Positions 50,237 through 58,487 of a stretch of 64,000 nucleotides of DNA are shown here, one piece after another (the first letter of the stretch is position 1; each line of letters opens with the position of its first letter). The translations under genes and the position numbers were made by a program. Below the pieces are notes generated by a model. The model made no database searches. It saw only the letters and a program-made list of their open reading frames with translations, and was not told where the DNA came from. Source of the stretch: Alphaproteobacteria bacterium (GTDB lineage Bacteria; Pseudomonadota; Alphaproteobacteria; Micropepsales; Micropepsaceae); contig JACADY010000065.1 of NCBI GenBank assembly GCA_013389115.1, positions 1-64,000 of the forward strand. The letters run 5' to 3'.

Positions 50237-51091
50237 TCAGCGATGGGCGACCGCAATCCCGACGTGATCGTGGTCCTCGGCGCCCGCATGCACAACGCCG
50301 CTGGGGCCCTCAAGGCCCGCCAGCGCATGGGCGACGCCCGCCGATACAATCGCCTCAGCCCGCGCCGAGAGCGCCTTGCGCGAGCCGCACGCGCTGATCG
50401 TCAGGGGCGGATGAAACTCGATCACAACATCGATGGGGCCAAGCATGAAGGCCTCCCACAAATGCGGAACCAGTTCCATATCGCCGTACCAGGCGAAAAA
50501 GGGGCGGTACTCCCGACCCATCGGCAGGCCATGAAGCCGCGTATACGCGACCGACACAGGCTGAACGGGCACATCACGGGCGCCATCGGCGATCTTGAAC
50601 TGGGCCGCACCCAACAGCGATGAATTGAACGGCAGCACGCGATTGCCATCGCTGGATGTGCCTTCGGGGAACAGCACGATGGCGTCCCCTTCAGCCAAGC
50701 GGCTTTGCATCTTGTCGCGCTGCTCACCGGTCTTGGCGCGCGCATTGCGCACCACGAAGATCGTACGCTGAAGCTCTGCCAGCAGGCCGAAGAGCGGCCA
50801 GGAGGAAACCTCGCTCTTGGCGACAAAGGAGACGGGCCTGACCGCGCTTAAAACCGGCATGTCCAGCCAGGAGGTATGGTTCGCGATCAGCAGCGCGCCC
50901 GAGCCCCGCACGGGCTCACCATGGACGATGAGGCGAATGCCCAGAAGGCGCAAAATCGTGCGGTGGTACCAAACCGGATAGGCGTCCCGCCACGGCAGGT
51001 TCAGCTTCACCGCCACCCACTGAATCGGGATCGACAGGAGCGTGAGCCCCAGAAAGCCCGTCAGACAGCCTATCGCTCTGATCCGTTGCAC
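50237..51091 (-). CDS. plsC: 1-acyl-sn-glycerol-3-phosphate acyltransferase family protein
   Basis: 284 residues. PlsC/AGPAT adds the second acyl chain in phospholipid synthesis. The catalytic HxxxxD is in IANHTSWLDMPVL, the substrate motif in VLFPEGTSSDG, and a hydrophobic N-terminal anchor (CLTGFLGLTLLSIPIQWVAV) precedes them. The start is GTG (VQRIRAIG). Related enzymes also act on ornithine lipids (OlsA), so a specific glycerolipid role is probable but not certain. It lies between fur and miaB. Confidence 0.88.
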   Translation of the reverse strand: MQRIRAIGCLTGFLGLTLLSIPIQWVAVKLNLPWRDAYPVWYHRTILRLLGIRLIVHGEPVRGSGALLIANHTSWLDMPVLSAVRPVSFVAKSEVSSWPLFGLLAELQRTIFVVRNARAKTGEQRDKMQSRLAEGDAIVLFPEGTSSDGNRVLPFNSSLLGAAQFKIADGARDVPVQPVSVAYTRLHGLPMGREYRPFFAWYGDMELVPHLWEAFMLGPIDVVIEFHPPLTISACGSRKALSARAEAIVSAGVAHALAGLEGPSGVVHAGAEDHDHVGIAVAHR

Positions 51092-51115
51092 GCCCGTCCA
51101 CTTTATCTCTTGGCC

Positions 51116-51568
51116 TTAGCCTTCTTTCGGCTCGGGCTTCGCCGCCGCTTCCAAGGGCACACCATACAGCTCCAGGCGGTGATCCACCAGCTTGAAGCCC
51201 AGGCGCTCAGCCACCAGATGCTGCAGGCGCTCTATTTCCTCATTACGGAATTCTATCACCTTTCCCGTCTGAAGATCGATCAGATGGTCATGGTGCTCAT
51301 CCGGCACTTCCTCGTAACGGGAACGCCCATCGCGAAAATCATGCCGCTCCAGGATTCCGGCATCCTCAAAAAGCCGCACCGTTCGGTAAACGGTCGCAAT
51401 CGAGATCCGCGGATCGATCACGACGGCGCGGCGATGCAGTTCCTCCGCGTCGGGATGATCCGTCGCCTGCGAGAGAACCCGAGCAATTACGCGCCTTTGC
51501 TCGGTCATACGAAGTCCCTTGATCTCGCATTGGCGCTCAAGGCGATCAGGCATGTTGCGATCGGGCAT
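51116..51568 (-). CDS. fur: Fur-family ferric uptake regulator
   Basis: 150 residues from ATG 51568 (GGAGG 5 bases upstream); a TTG at 51586 is also in frame. Winged helix: LRMTEQRRVIARVLSQA and SIATVYRTVRLFEDAGIL. The metal-binding pattern EEVPDEHHDHLID carries the HHDH residues of Fur, and EEIERLQHLVAERLGF precedes the C-terminal dimerisation region. In many Rhizobiales this protein acts as the manganese regulator Mur. It is 24 bases before plsC and 62 bases after the TsaB-RimI gene. Confidence 0.92.
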   Translation of the reverse strand: MPDRNMPDRLERQCEIKGLRMTEQRRVIARVLSQATDHPDAEELHRRAVVIDPRISIATVYRTVRLFEDAGILERHDFRDGRSRYEEVPDEHHDHLIDLQTGKVIEFRNEEIERLQHLVAERLGFKLVDHRLELYGVPLEAAAKPEPKEG

Positions 51569-51630
51569 CGGGGCCTCCGCCTTCAAAAAATGCGGTGATT
51601 AAATGTAATTTGCAGCCGACGCAGACGAAA

Positions 51631-52794
51631 TCAAGTTTCATTCTGAACCAGGTCGCGCTTCAAAACGAGCGCGTCATGCGCGCCGAACCGATCCCGATAA
51701 TAGGCGGCACGCCTTCCCACGGGCACAAACCCTAAACCCTGGTAGAGGGTCAGCGCCGCCTCATTGACGACCGAGACCTCCAGAAAAAGCGCATTGGCGC
51801 CCGCCTCGCGCAACGCGGCGAGCACCCCCTCCATGAGGATGCGGCCAATGCCCCTGCGGCGGCTATCGGGCGCGACGGCAAGAGAAATGATCTCCGCCTC
51901 TGCGCCCGTTTGGCGCAGCAGCGCATAGCCTTCGCACTCACCCATCCCATTCTCGGCGAGGATAAGGGCTGTTCCCGGCCCATCCAGAAACTGGGCGACG
52001 GCGGCTGCGTTCCACTGCTCCTCAAAGCTGGCGTTCTGCAGGGCCGCCACCAGCATCGCATCGGCGGGAAGGCCCCGGCGGATCCTCGCGGCGCCCATCG
52101 CCATGGATTTGGCGGGCAACTTGGCGTCGGGCTTGCGCAGGTAAAGGGGTTTAGGGGCCTCTGCGCCGGGCGCTTTCGCCGCACCCAGCCTCGCCACGCA
52201 CACAGCATCGGGCTCGTTTCGCCCGGTATCGCAAAGCCGCGAGGTCCATGCCTCCTTCCGCGCGGCCAGAAGGGGAAAGCCGGAGCCTGCAACCCTTAGC
52301 GGGCCTTCCGCCTCTTTCGACCAGCGCGTCACCTCAGCCGCCGCCGCCTCGATGCTCAACAGCGCCGGCGGTGCGCAAGGCACGCCATCGCGGCTGAATA
52401 TCTGGAAATACAACTCGTCGCGGCGGGCATCGATCGCAACGATGATGAGGCCCCCGCCTTCGCCCTCCTGGCGGACGGCCTCGGCCATAGCCTCCAGGGT
52501 TCCGATACCGACGATCTCGCAGCGCAGCGCCAGCGCCATGCCGCGCGTCAGGGCAAGCGCCACGCGCAGGCCGGTAAAGGTTCCAGGACCGATCGTGACA
52601 GCAATCCGGTCGATCGAGGCGGGCACTCTATCCGCTTCCCTGAGCACCGCCTCGACCATGGGCGCCAGCGCTTCGGCGTGGCCTGTGCGCATCGCCGCAT
52701 GCCGGCGCGCGAGGATATGCCCATCCTTAAGCAATGCGGCCGAGCATGCGCCTTGCGCGGTGTCGAGACCCAATACAATCAAAGGACCTTGCAC
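51631..52794 (-). CDS. TsaB-RimI fusion, tRNA t6A factor with N-acetyltransferase domain
   Basis: 387 residues in one open frame. Residues about 1-225 are TsaB, the dimerisation partner of TsaD in making t6A37 of tRNA ([53 protein letters not shown]). Residues about 235-387 are a GNAT domain like RimI ([59 protein letters not shown]), which acetylates the N-terminus of ribosomal protein S18. They are normally two adjacent genes. The start is GTG 52794, 16 bases into the nitroreductase gene; TTG 52782 is an alternative. Confidence 0.92.
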   Translation of the reverse strand: MQGPLIVLGLDTAQGACSAALLKDGHILARRHAAMRTGHAEALAPMVEAVLREADRVPASIDRIAVTIGPGTFTGLRVALALTRGMALALRCEIVGIGTLEAMAEAVRQEGEGGGLIIVAIDARRDELYFQIFSRDGVPCAPPALLSIEAAAAEVTRWSKEAEGPLRVAGSGFPLLAARKEAWTSRLCDTGRNEPDAVCVARLGAAKAPGAEAPKPLYLRKPDAKLPAKSMAMGAARIRRGLPADAMLVAALQNASFEEQWNAAAVAQFLDGPGTALILAENGMGECEGYALLRQTGAEAEIISLAVAPDSRRRGIGRILMEGVLAALREAGANALFLEVSVVNEAALTLYQGLGFVPVGRRAAYYRDRFGAHDALVLKRDLVQNET

Positions 52795-53369
52795 ACCTCA
52801 TCGAACTCAAATCGCGGACTGCGCGGGAACAGGCCGGCCGGGTCGCCATAGCCAAGGTTGCAGAGGAAGTTCGATTTCACCTCTGTTCCGCCAAAGAATT
52901 CCTTATCGACGCCGGCATTGTCGAAGCCCGACATCGGCCCGCAGTCCAGTCCCAGCGCGCGCGCTGCAACAATGAGATAGGCGCCCTGCAGCGAGCCATT
53001 GCGAAAGGCCGTCACTTCGCTCCGCGCCTTGTTGCCGGCGAACCAGGATTTCGCGTCCGTATGCGGGAAAAGCCTCGGCAAATGCTCATAAAAGGTCAGA
53101 TCGTGCCCGATGATCGCCACCACCGGCGCACTCATCGTCTTTTCCGCGTTGCCCGGCAAGAGATAGGGCTTCAGGCGCTGTTTGGCCGGCATCGAGGTCA
53201 AGAATAGCAGGCGGGCGGGCGAACAATTGGCGCTGGTCGGACCCATCTTCATCAGGTCATAAAGCGCATGAAGCAAAGCCGGGCTGACGGGCTTGTCCTG
53301 CCACTTGTTGTGCGTGCGCGCGGAACGGAAGATCGCGTCAAGGCTCGCATCGGGAACGGGGTTGGTCAT
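52779..53369 (-). CDS. Nitroreductase-family protein, RutE/HadB-like
   Basis: 196 residues, FMN nitroreductase fold. The stretch [43 protein letters not shown] matches the malonic semialdehyde reductase (RutE) group, with [20 protein letters not shown] and [20 protein letters not shown] further on. RutE acts in pyrimidine catabolism in E. coli, but no other rut genes are seen here, so the role may differ. It is 123 bases after nfuA and its end overlaps the TsaB-RimI start. Confidence 0.85.
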   Translation of the reverse strand: MTNPVPDASLDAIFRSARTHNKWQDKPVSPALLHALYDLMKMGPTSANCSPARLLFLTSMPAKQRLKPYLLPGNAEKTMSAPVVAIIGHDLTFYEHLPRLFPHTDAKSWFAGNKARSEVTAFRNGSLQGAYLIVAARALGLDCGPMSGFDNAGVDKEFFGGTEVKSNFLCNLGYGDPAGLFPRSPRFEFDEVCKVL

Positions 53370-53492
53370 GCTTCGTCCTGCCCTTCATGGCCGTTCAGCG
53401 GACGCATGGATCGCGAATCGTTCCCGCTCCGGCCCTCGCCTGCATCAATGGCGGGAAAGCCGGCCTTGCGTCAATGGCAGGCGATGGTCCCT

Positions 53493-54044
53493 TCAGACCG
53501 CCTCGACCGCCGAGACCTCGGGAATATAGTGACGAAGCATGTTCTCGACCCCGTTCTTCAAGGTCATGCGTGAGGAGGGGCAGCCGGAGCATGAGCCCTG
53601 CATGCGCAAGAAGACGACCCCTGAGGGTTCATCGAAGCCCTCAAAGGCGATGTCGCCGCCATCCTGGGCCACCGCCGGGCGGATGCGGGTATCCAGCAGT
53701 TCCTTGATCTGGGCCACTATTTCGCTGTCCTCAGCGGCCGCGCCCGCCTTGATGGGGGCCTCGCCCTCCAGAATGGGCAGGCCGCGCGTATAGTGCTCCA
53801 TGATCGCGCCCAGAATGGCGGGCTTTAGATGCTGCCATTCGCCCTTCGCCTTGGTGACCGAGATGAAATCCGAGCCGAAGAACACGCGCAGCACATCGGG
53901 AACCTGGAAAATTGCGGCGGCAAGCGCGGAGGCCTTTGCCTCCTCCACGTTCGCAAATTCCATGACCCGGTCGCCCAGAACGATCCGACCGGGCAGAAAT
54001 TTGAGCGTTGCGGGGTTGGGAGTCGATTCCGTCTGAATGAACAT
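53493..54044 (-). CDS. nfuA: NfuA-like Fe-S cluster carrier
   Basis: 183 residues. It has an N-terminal scaffold domain (MFIQTESTPNPATLKFLPGR and LRVFFGSDFISVTKA) and a C-terminal NifU-like domain with CxxC (MQGSCSGCPSSRMTLKNGVENMLRHYIPEV), the architecture of alphaproteobacterial Nfu proteins. It delivers 4Fe-4S clusters to client enzymes. MiaB in this window is a possible client, as Fe-S carriers serve it in E. coli. It heads the minus-strand block and is divergent from the adenylate cyclase across about 314 bases. Confidence 0.93.
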   Translation of the reverse strand: MFIQTESTPNPATLKFLPGRIVLGDRVMEFANVEEAKASALAAAIFQVPDVLRVFFGSDFISVTKAKGEWQHLKPAILGAIMEHYTRGLPILEGEAPIKAGAAAEDSEIVAQIKELLDTRIRPAVAQDGGDIAFEGFDEPSGVVFLRMQGSCSGCPSSRMTLKNGVENMLRHYIPEVSAVEAV

Positions 54045-54227
54045 GCGCGCGTCCGCTTCCTTGCCATAGTTGAGCGAGATAGTGCGTTATCCTCGCCCAT
54101 GCCTGTTATATGTCGGCAATGGGGCTCCTCTTCAACCTGGATGTTGTCGCATCACGGCCGCTTTACCCCTTCAGAGGCGCCGTCGCCCCTCCTTAACCTA
54201 CCCGGCTCGCGAAGGCTCGTACCTTAA

Positions 54228-54291
54228 GGGTGAGGACCATACATAAGGCCTCATCCCGAGGCGGCCGCTCTTCGCGGCCCCAAGGTTTTTT
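54228..54291 (+). promoter_or_regulatory. Hairpins with T-run upstream of the adenylate cyclase
   Basis: GGGTGAGG (54228-54235) can pair with CCTCATCCC (54249-54257). GCCTC (54248-54252) can instead pair with GAGGC (54258-54262). GGCCGC (54263-54268) pairs with GCGGCC (54274-54279) and is followed shortly by six T (54286-54291). The overlapping options and the T-run resemble an attenuator, but no upstream gene on this strand is known to feed it. The 314-base spacer otherwise holds no gene that I can support. Confidence 0.35.
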
Positions 54292-54358
54292 CCCGCTCAC
54301 AGTTTCTTCCAGCGTCACCTTGTCTCCCCCTTCGGCCGAAAATGCGTTAACTAGCCCC

Positions 54359-55585
54359 ATGCCCGCCATCAGCCCGTCACCGCCGCCGCATCCCAATAAC
54401 CCGGCGCCGCGCCCGGACTTATCCCCGGAGCTCATCCGGTGGCTGACCATGCATGAGGGCTCGCGCACGGATATCCTTAGCTATCTTGAGGACATGGGCG
54501 TCCGCTTCAACGCGATCGGAATCCCGCTGGTGCGCGTCAGCCTGAGCCTCGATGATTTCCACCCGGAGGTCGTCGGCCGGTCCTATGCCTGGCATCGCAC
54601 GCAGGGCCGGGAAGAGATCGACCGGCGCTATACGCCGCGGCGGGCAGAATCCTATTGGGACAGCCCTGTGCGCGTCATTCATGAAGGCGCGGCTGCCGTG
54701 CGCCGCAGGCTCGAAGACCCGCAGGTTCCGCTCGATTTCGGCGTGACGCGGGAGCTGAAGGCCACCGGCGTGACGGATTATGCCGGCCTCGTGCTGCGCT
54801 TTTCGGATGGGTCGCGCCAGTTCATCTCGTTCGCGACCGACCGCGCCGGTGGCTTTTCCGACGAGGACCTGACCGCCTTCGACACGCTGCTGCCGTTCAT
54901 CTCGGCGCGGATCGAGATCGAACATGCAAGGCGCAGCACCGAACAATTGCTGAATACCTATCTGGGGCGCGACGCGGCAAGGCAGGTGATCGCCGGCACG
55001 ATCCGGCGCAATGCGGGCAACGCGATCGAGGCCATCGTGCTCGCCTCTGACTTGCGCGGGTTCACGCGGCTCGCCGATCAACTGCCCGCGCCTGCTGTGA
55101 TCGAGGCGCTGGGCGAATATTTCGAAGCCGTCGCCCAGCCCGTGCGGCGGGCCGGGGGCGACATCATCAAGATGGTGGGGGATGGCATCCTGGCCATTTT
55201 CCCGCTCGGGGAGCGCACGCCCGCCCGGGATGCCGAAGCGGCCGCGCTGGCGCTCGATGCCGTCAGGCAGGCGGTCGCGGGACTTGCCGCGGCAAGCGGG
55301 GCTGTTCTGCCGGCCGGGGTTGGTCCGCTGCGTGCCGGATTTGCGCTGCACGCGGGCGAGGTCACGTTTGGCAATGTGGGCGCACGGGACCGGCTCGATT
55401 TCACCGTCATCGGCCTTGCCGTCAACGAGGCCTTTCGACTGGAAGCCCTGACCAAGACGCTCGGGGTCAGTGCTGTCACCTCCGCGCGCTTCGCCGCCAT
55501 GCTGGGTCATGATGGATTGAGATCAGCCGGGTTTCACGTGCTGCGCGGCGTGCGGGAGGCGCGGGAAGTCTTCACGGCCGTGTGA
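54359..55585 (+). CDS. Class III adenylate cyclase
   Basis: 408 residues from ATG 54359; in-frame GTG 54230 would add about 43 residues over the hairpins. The C-terminal cyclase domain (about 225-405) shows the metal Asp in VLASDLRGFTRLAD, KMVGDGILAIFP with the second metal Asp and the adenine-specifying Lys, and DFTVIGLAVNEAFRLEA with the DxT and NxxxR transition-state residues. The N-terminal region of about 210 residues is of a GAF-like soluble type (LVLRFSDGSRQFISFATDR) and is probably sensory. There is no membrane segment. It is divergent from nfuA and convergent with uspA. Confidence 0.88.
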   Translation: MPAISPSPPPHPNNPAPRPDLSPELIRWLTMHEGSRTDILSYLEDMGVRFNAIGIPLVRVSLSLDDFHPEVVGRSYAWHRTQGREEIDRRYTPRRAESYWDSPVRVIHEGAAAVRRRLEDPQVPLDFGVTRELKATGVTDYAGLVLRFSDGSRQFISFATDRAGGFSDEDLTAFDTLLPFISARIEIEHARRSTEQLLNTYLGRDAARQVIAGTIRRNAGNAIEAIVLASDLRGFTRLADQLPAPAVIEALGEYFEAVAQPVRRAGGDIIKMVGDGILAIFPLGERTPARDAEAAALALDAVRQAVAGLAAASGAVLPAGVGPLRAGFALHAGEVTFGNVGARDRLDFTVIGLAVNEAFRLEALTKTLGVSAVTSARFAAMLGHDGLRSAGFHVLRGVREAREVFTAV

Positions 55586-55595
55586 GGACGCCCGC

Positions 55596-56078
55596 TCAGG
55601 CCAGCGCGTCGACGGTCTCGTTCGAGAGCGAGCCGGGTACGATGGTGACGGGAATGGGATAGGCGTTGCCCACGCCCTTCGCTGCCAGCTCCACCAGCGG
55701 CCCTGGACCTTCGCTGCCCGTCCCTGCGCCCAGGATCAGGACGGAGATATCGGGGTCCTGCTTCAAGAGCTCCAATACCTGGTCCTTCTTGCGGCCTTCG
55801 CGAATTTCAAGCTCGGGCACGACGCCCGTCAACTCGTTCACTTCCTTCGCGGCCTGATGAAGGATCGCTTCGGCATCGCGAAAGGCTTCGTCGCGCATGA
55901 TCTGGGCGACCGCCATCCATTGCTGCGGATCGGCCGGCGAGATCACGTGCAGAAGCGTCACAAGACCGTTCGTTGCGGCCGCGCGGCGCGCGGCAAAACG
56001 CAGCGCCACCTTGCACTCCGGCGTTTCGTCAACGACGACCAGGAATTTGCGGCGGCGTGGCCGGGGAGCATCCGTCAT
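55596..56078 (-). CDS. UspA-family universal stress protein
   Basis: 160 residues from ATG 56078. The single Usp domain opens RKFLVVVDETPECKVALRFAARRAA and contains SVLILGAGTGSEGPGPLVE. The ATP-binding pattern G-2x-G-9x-G(S/T) is approximately represented by GAGTGSEG...GNAYPIPVTIVPGS. In-frame upstream extension to 56195 lacks homology and overlaps the repeat copy, so it is not used. It is 11 bases convergent with the adenylate cyclase gene; a stress role is the family function. Confidence 0.88.
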   Translation of the reverse strand: MTDAPRPRRRKFLVVVDETPECKVALRFAARRAAATNGLVTLLHVISPADPQQWMAVAQIMRDEAFRDAEAILHQAAKEVNELTGVVPELEIREGRKKDQVLELLKQDPDISVLILGAGTGSEGPGPLVELAAKGVGNAYPIPVTIVPGSLSNETVDALA

Positions 56079-56158
56079 GGCGGGGAGCCTGCCACCTTTG
56101 GGGCAGGGGCCGCAAGATCCGGCAGGTCTTCCGGCTAAAGCAGCCTCGCCTTCAATCA

Positions 56159-56262
56159 GAATCGTGACGCCACTCTCTGTTCTGTGTTGTCGCAACGTTT
56201 AGCGGGAAACCGGTGCCCATCCCCGCCTTCGCGGGGACATGCTTTTTGCGCACGTTGCTCTA
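56159..56262. repeat. Dispersed palindromic repeat, copy C
   Basis: This copy is close to copy B through GAATCGTGACGCC, TTGTCGCAACGT, ACCGGTGCCCATCCCCGC and CACGTTGCTCTA. GCAACGT (56192-56198) pairs with ACGTTGC (56252-56258), and the core is CCCCGC-CTTC-GCGGGG. The middle stem is GCGGGAAA / TTTTTGC with G-U pairs and a bulge. Its right end supplies the TAG stop of the DUF2333 gene. It fills most of the 181-base spacer before uspA. Confidence 0.75.
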
Positions 56263-57294
56263 TTTAGCCAGCACGTCCCCAACCTCGCGCAACTGCATGC
56301 GGGCGCGCAGGAGATAGAAACCCTCGCTCGAGAGGTGGCTGGGGAAAAACTGGCTGCCCGGACTGCCATCCATGATGCCAAGCCAGGGCTGAAGCTCTGC
56401 GGCTTCAGCGAAGGAGTGCAACATCTGCTTCCAGACGGTTTCGAGCTGGCGCTCCTTCAGAAGAGGCTCGAAGTCCTGCCCAAGTTCACGCAGCACCATG
56501 TAATAGGCGTACATCTGGCCCTTGATATTGTAGAAAAGATCATCGGCGCTGTTGCTCCAGATATAGCCCGATGAGTCCTCCAAATGCCGGTCGATCGCGG
56601 CCGATGAGGAGCCGATATCCTGCGCGATGCGCTCGATCGCGGCGATGAGGTTGTCGGCCCGACGGTCAAACACGGCCTGACCGTTCGCCAGGCGCTCATT
56701 ATAGGCTTCAAAGCGCTTCGCCGCGTTCAGATACTGGGTTTCCGCCGGCGCCGTCGGCAGGATCGAATTGGCCGGGTTCCAATACCAAAGCGTCGGCGCG
56801 GTCTGCATGAAGCCCGAGGCCGACTGCAAATCCTGGTCAATCTGGCTTGAGCCACGCGTGCGGCCCAATTGATCCTGAAGCTCGAAACTGAAGCGTGCCA
56901 GCGCCTGGATCATGCCCGATTGAAACGAGGGCATATCATCGAGCAGCATGCCCGAGGGGGAAAACCAGGGATTGTTCGCGACCCAACCATGATCCTCCAC
57001 CTCGCGCCTGATCAGCGCCGACATAACGGCCACCGCGCGGCTTTGCCCCGCTTTCAGGTTGCGGCCCTCAAGCGAGAAGGTCATGTCATCATCGACCGTG
57101 CTGCCGATCCAGGCGAGCAGGGGATAGGAAAAGACGAAGAGAATCACAATCAACAGCAGCGCGCGGCCCCAGAAGCTGGCCTGCCCCATCCAGGCCAGGC
57201 GGCCCGCCACGGCGGCGTTCAGCCTCTGCCTTGCCGCCGCCAAGCCTTCCTGCAGCGAGCGGCCGGTCTGGCGCACCGTTTGATCGGGTTCCAT
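56260..57294 (-). CDS. DUF2333-family membrane protein
   Basis: 344 residues from ATG 57294 (GGGAGAC upstream). One N-terminal membrane segment (ALLLIVILFVFSYPLLAWIGS) follows a cytoplasmic helix, and the rest (about 270 residues) is extracytoplasmic and helical, with NPWFSPSGMLLDDMPSFQSGMIQALARFSFELQDQLGR and SGYIWSNSADDLFYNIKGQMYAY as the conserved DUF2333 blocks. The function is unknown. It is upstream of uspA and downstream of trpS. Its TAG stop lies in repeat copy C. Confidence 0.85.
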   Translation of the reverse strand: MEPDQTVRQTGRSLQEGLAAARQRLNAAVAGRLAWMGQASFWGRALLLIVILFVFSYPLLAWIGSTVDDDMTFSLEGRNLKAGQSRAVAVMSALIRREVEDHGWVANNPWFSPSGMLLDDMPSFQSGMIQALARFSFELQDQLGRTRGSSQIDQDLQSASGFMQTAPTLWYWNPANSILPTAPAETQYLNAAKRFEAYNERLANGQAVFDRRADNLIAAIERIAQDIGSSSAAIDRHLEDSSGYIWSNSADDLFYNIKGQMYAYYMVLRELGQDFEPLLKERQLETVWKQMLHSFAEAAELQPWLGIMDGSPGSQFFPSHLSSEGFYLLRARMQLREVGDVLAK

Positions 57295-57364
57295 GCTGTC
57301 TCCCTCGCGTCCCACACCACCTTATCCCAAAGGCAGACATGGGAATTAACCGAGGCGGTATCAA

Positions 57365-58384
57365 CTACCCCAGAAAGCCGACAATCTCACGAATGCGTGC
57401 CATGACGGGCCGCGTAATCTCCCGCGCGCGATCGGCCCCCCGCTCAAGGATCTGGTCCAGCGCCGCCTTGTCCTTCAGCAAGCGCTGCATCCGGTCGCGG
57501 ATGGGGCCGATGGTCGCGATCGTCAAATCCGCAAGCTCACTCTTGAAGCCGGAAAACTGGGCGCCCGCATATTGACCAACGATGCTCTCGCGCGAGCGCC
57601 CTGAAAGCGCGGCAAAAATGCCAATGAGGTTCGCCGCTTCAGGCCGCGCCTCCAGACCCTCGGGCGTGTCGGGCAGGGGCTCTGGATCCGTCTTCGCCTT
57701 GCGGATCTTCTGCAGGATGTCGTCGTTGCTGTCGGAGAGGTTGATGCGCGAGAATTCGGAGGGATCGGATTTCGACATCTTCGCCGTGCCGTCACGCAGG
57801 CTCATTACGCGCGGCGTCGGCCCCAGGATCAGCGGCTCGGGCTGGGGGAAGAAATCCTCGACCCCATAGTCGTTGTTGAATTTCTGCGCGATGTCGCGCG
57901 CCAGCTCCAAATGCTGTTTCTGGTCCTCGCCCACGGGCACATGCGTTGCCCGGTAGGCAAGAATATCCGCCGCCATCAGCACGGGATAGGCGTAAAGGCC
58001 GACACTCGCGTTCTCGCGGTTCTTGCCCGCCTTCTCCTTGAACTGGGTCATGCGGTTCAGCCAGCCGACCCGCGCGACACAATTGAGGATCCAGGCCAGC
58101 TCCGCATGCGCCGAGACGCGGCTTTGGGGGAAGATGATCGCGCGTTCGGCATCGATCCCGCAGGCGATATAGGCCGCGGCGATTTCGCGGGTTTTCTCGC
58201 GCAGTTCCGCCGGATCGACCCAGACGGTGATCGCATGCATGTCGACGACGCAGAAGAGGCAGGGCATCTCATCCTGCATCGGCACCCAATTCTTGATGGC
58301 ACCGAGATAGTTCCCGAGATGAAGATTGCCCGTCGGCTGCACGCCAGAGAAAACGAGCGGCTTGTGGAGGGCCTTATCGGTCAT
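57365..58384 (-). CDS. trpS: Tryptophan-tRNA ligase
   Basis: 339 residues, a class I synthetase that charges tRNA-Trp. The HIGH motif is TGNLHLGNY in [18 protein letters not shown]. The KMSKS motif is intact ([13 protein letters not shown]), and [30 protein letters not shown] is the standard active-site helix. It follows murJ after 103 bases in which I see no gene and precedes the DUF2333 gene. Confidence 0.96.
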   Translation of the reverse strand: MTDKALHKPLVFSGVQPTGNLHLGNYLGAIKNWVPMQDEMPCLFCVVDMHAITVWVDPAELREKTREIAAAYIACGIDAERAIIFPQSRVSAHAELAWILNCVARVGWLNRMTQFKEKAGKNRENASVGLYAYPVLMAADILAYRATHVPVGEDQKQHLELARDIAQKFNNDYGVEDFFPQPEPLILGPTPRVMSLRDGTAKMSKSDPSEFSRINLSDSNDDILQKIRKAKTDPEPLPDTPEGLEARPEAANLIGIFAALSGRSRESIVGQYAGAQFSGFKSELADLTIATIGPIRDRMQRLLKDKAALDQILERGADRAREITRPVMARIREIVGFLG

Positions 58385-58487
58385 TCAACTGATCCTATCG
58401 GACGTTACGGCCATTGGACTGGCGGGCGGGTTATGGCCGCTCCAGCCTTATTAGGCAAGGCCGTGCAATTGACGACAGGGAAAGATC

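Noticed and set aside
53430-53485. Short inverted and direct repeats (TCGCCTGC...GCAGGCGA) between nitroreductase and nfuA
   Set aside because: Isolated, with no homologous copy in the window and no T-run; compatible with chance in GC-rich spacer DNA.
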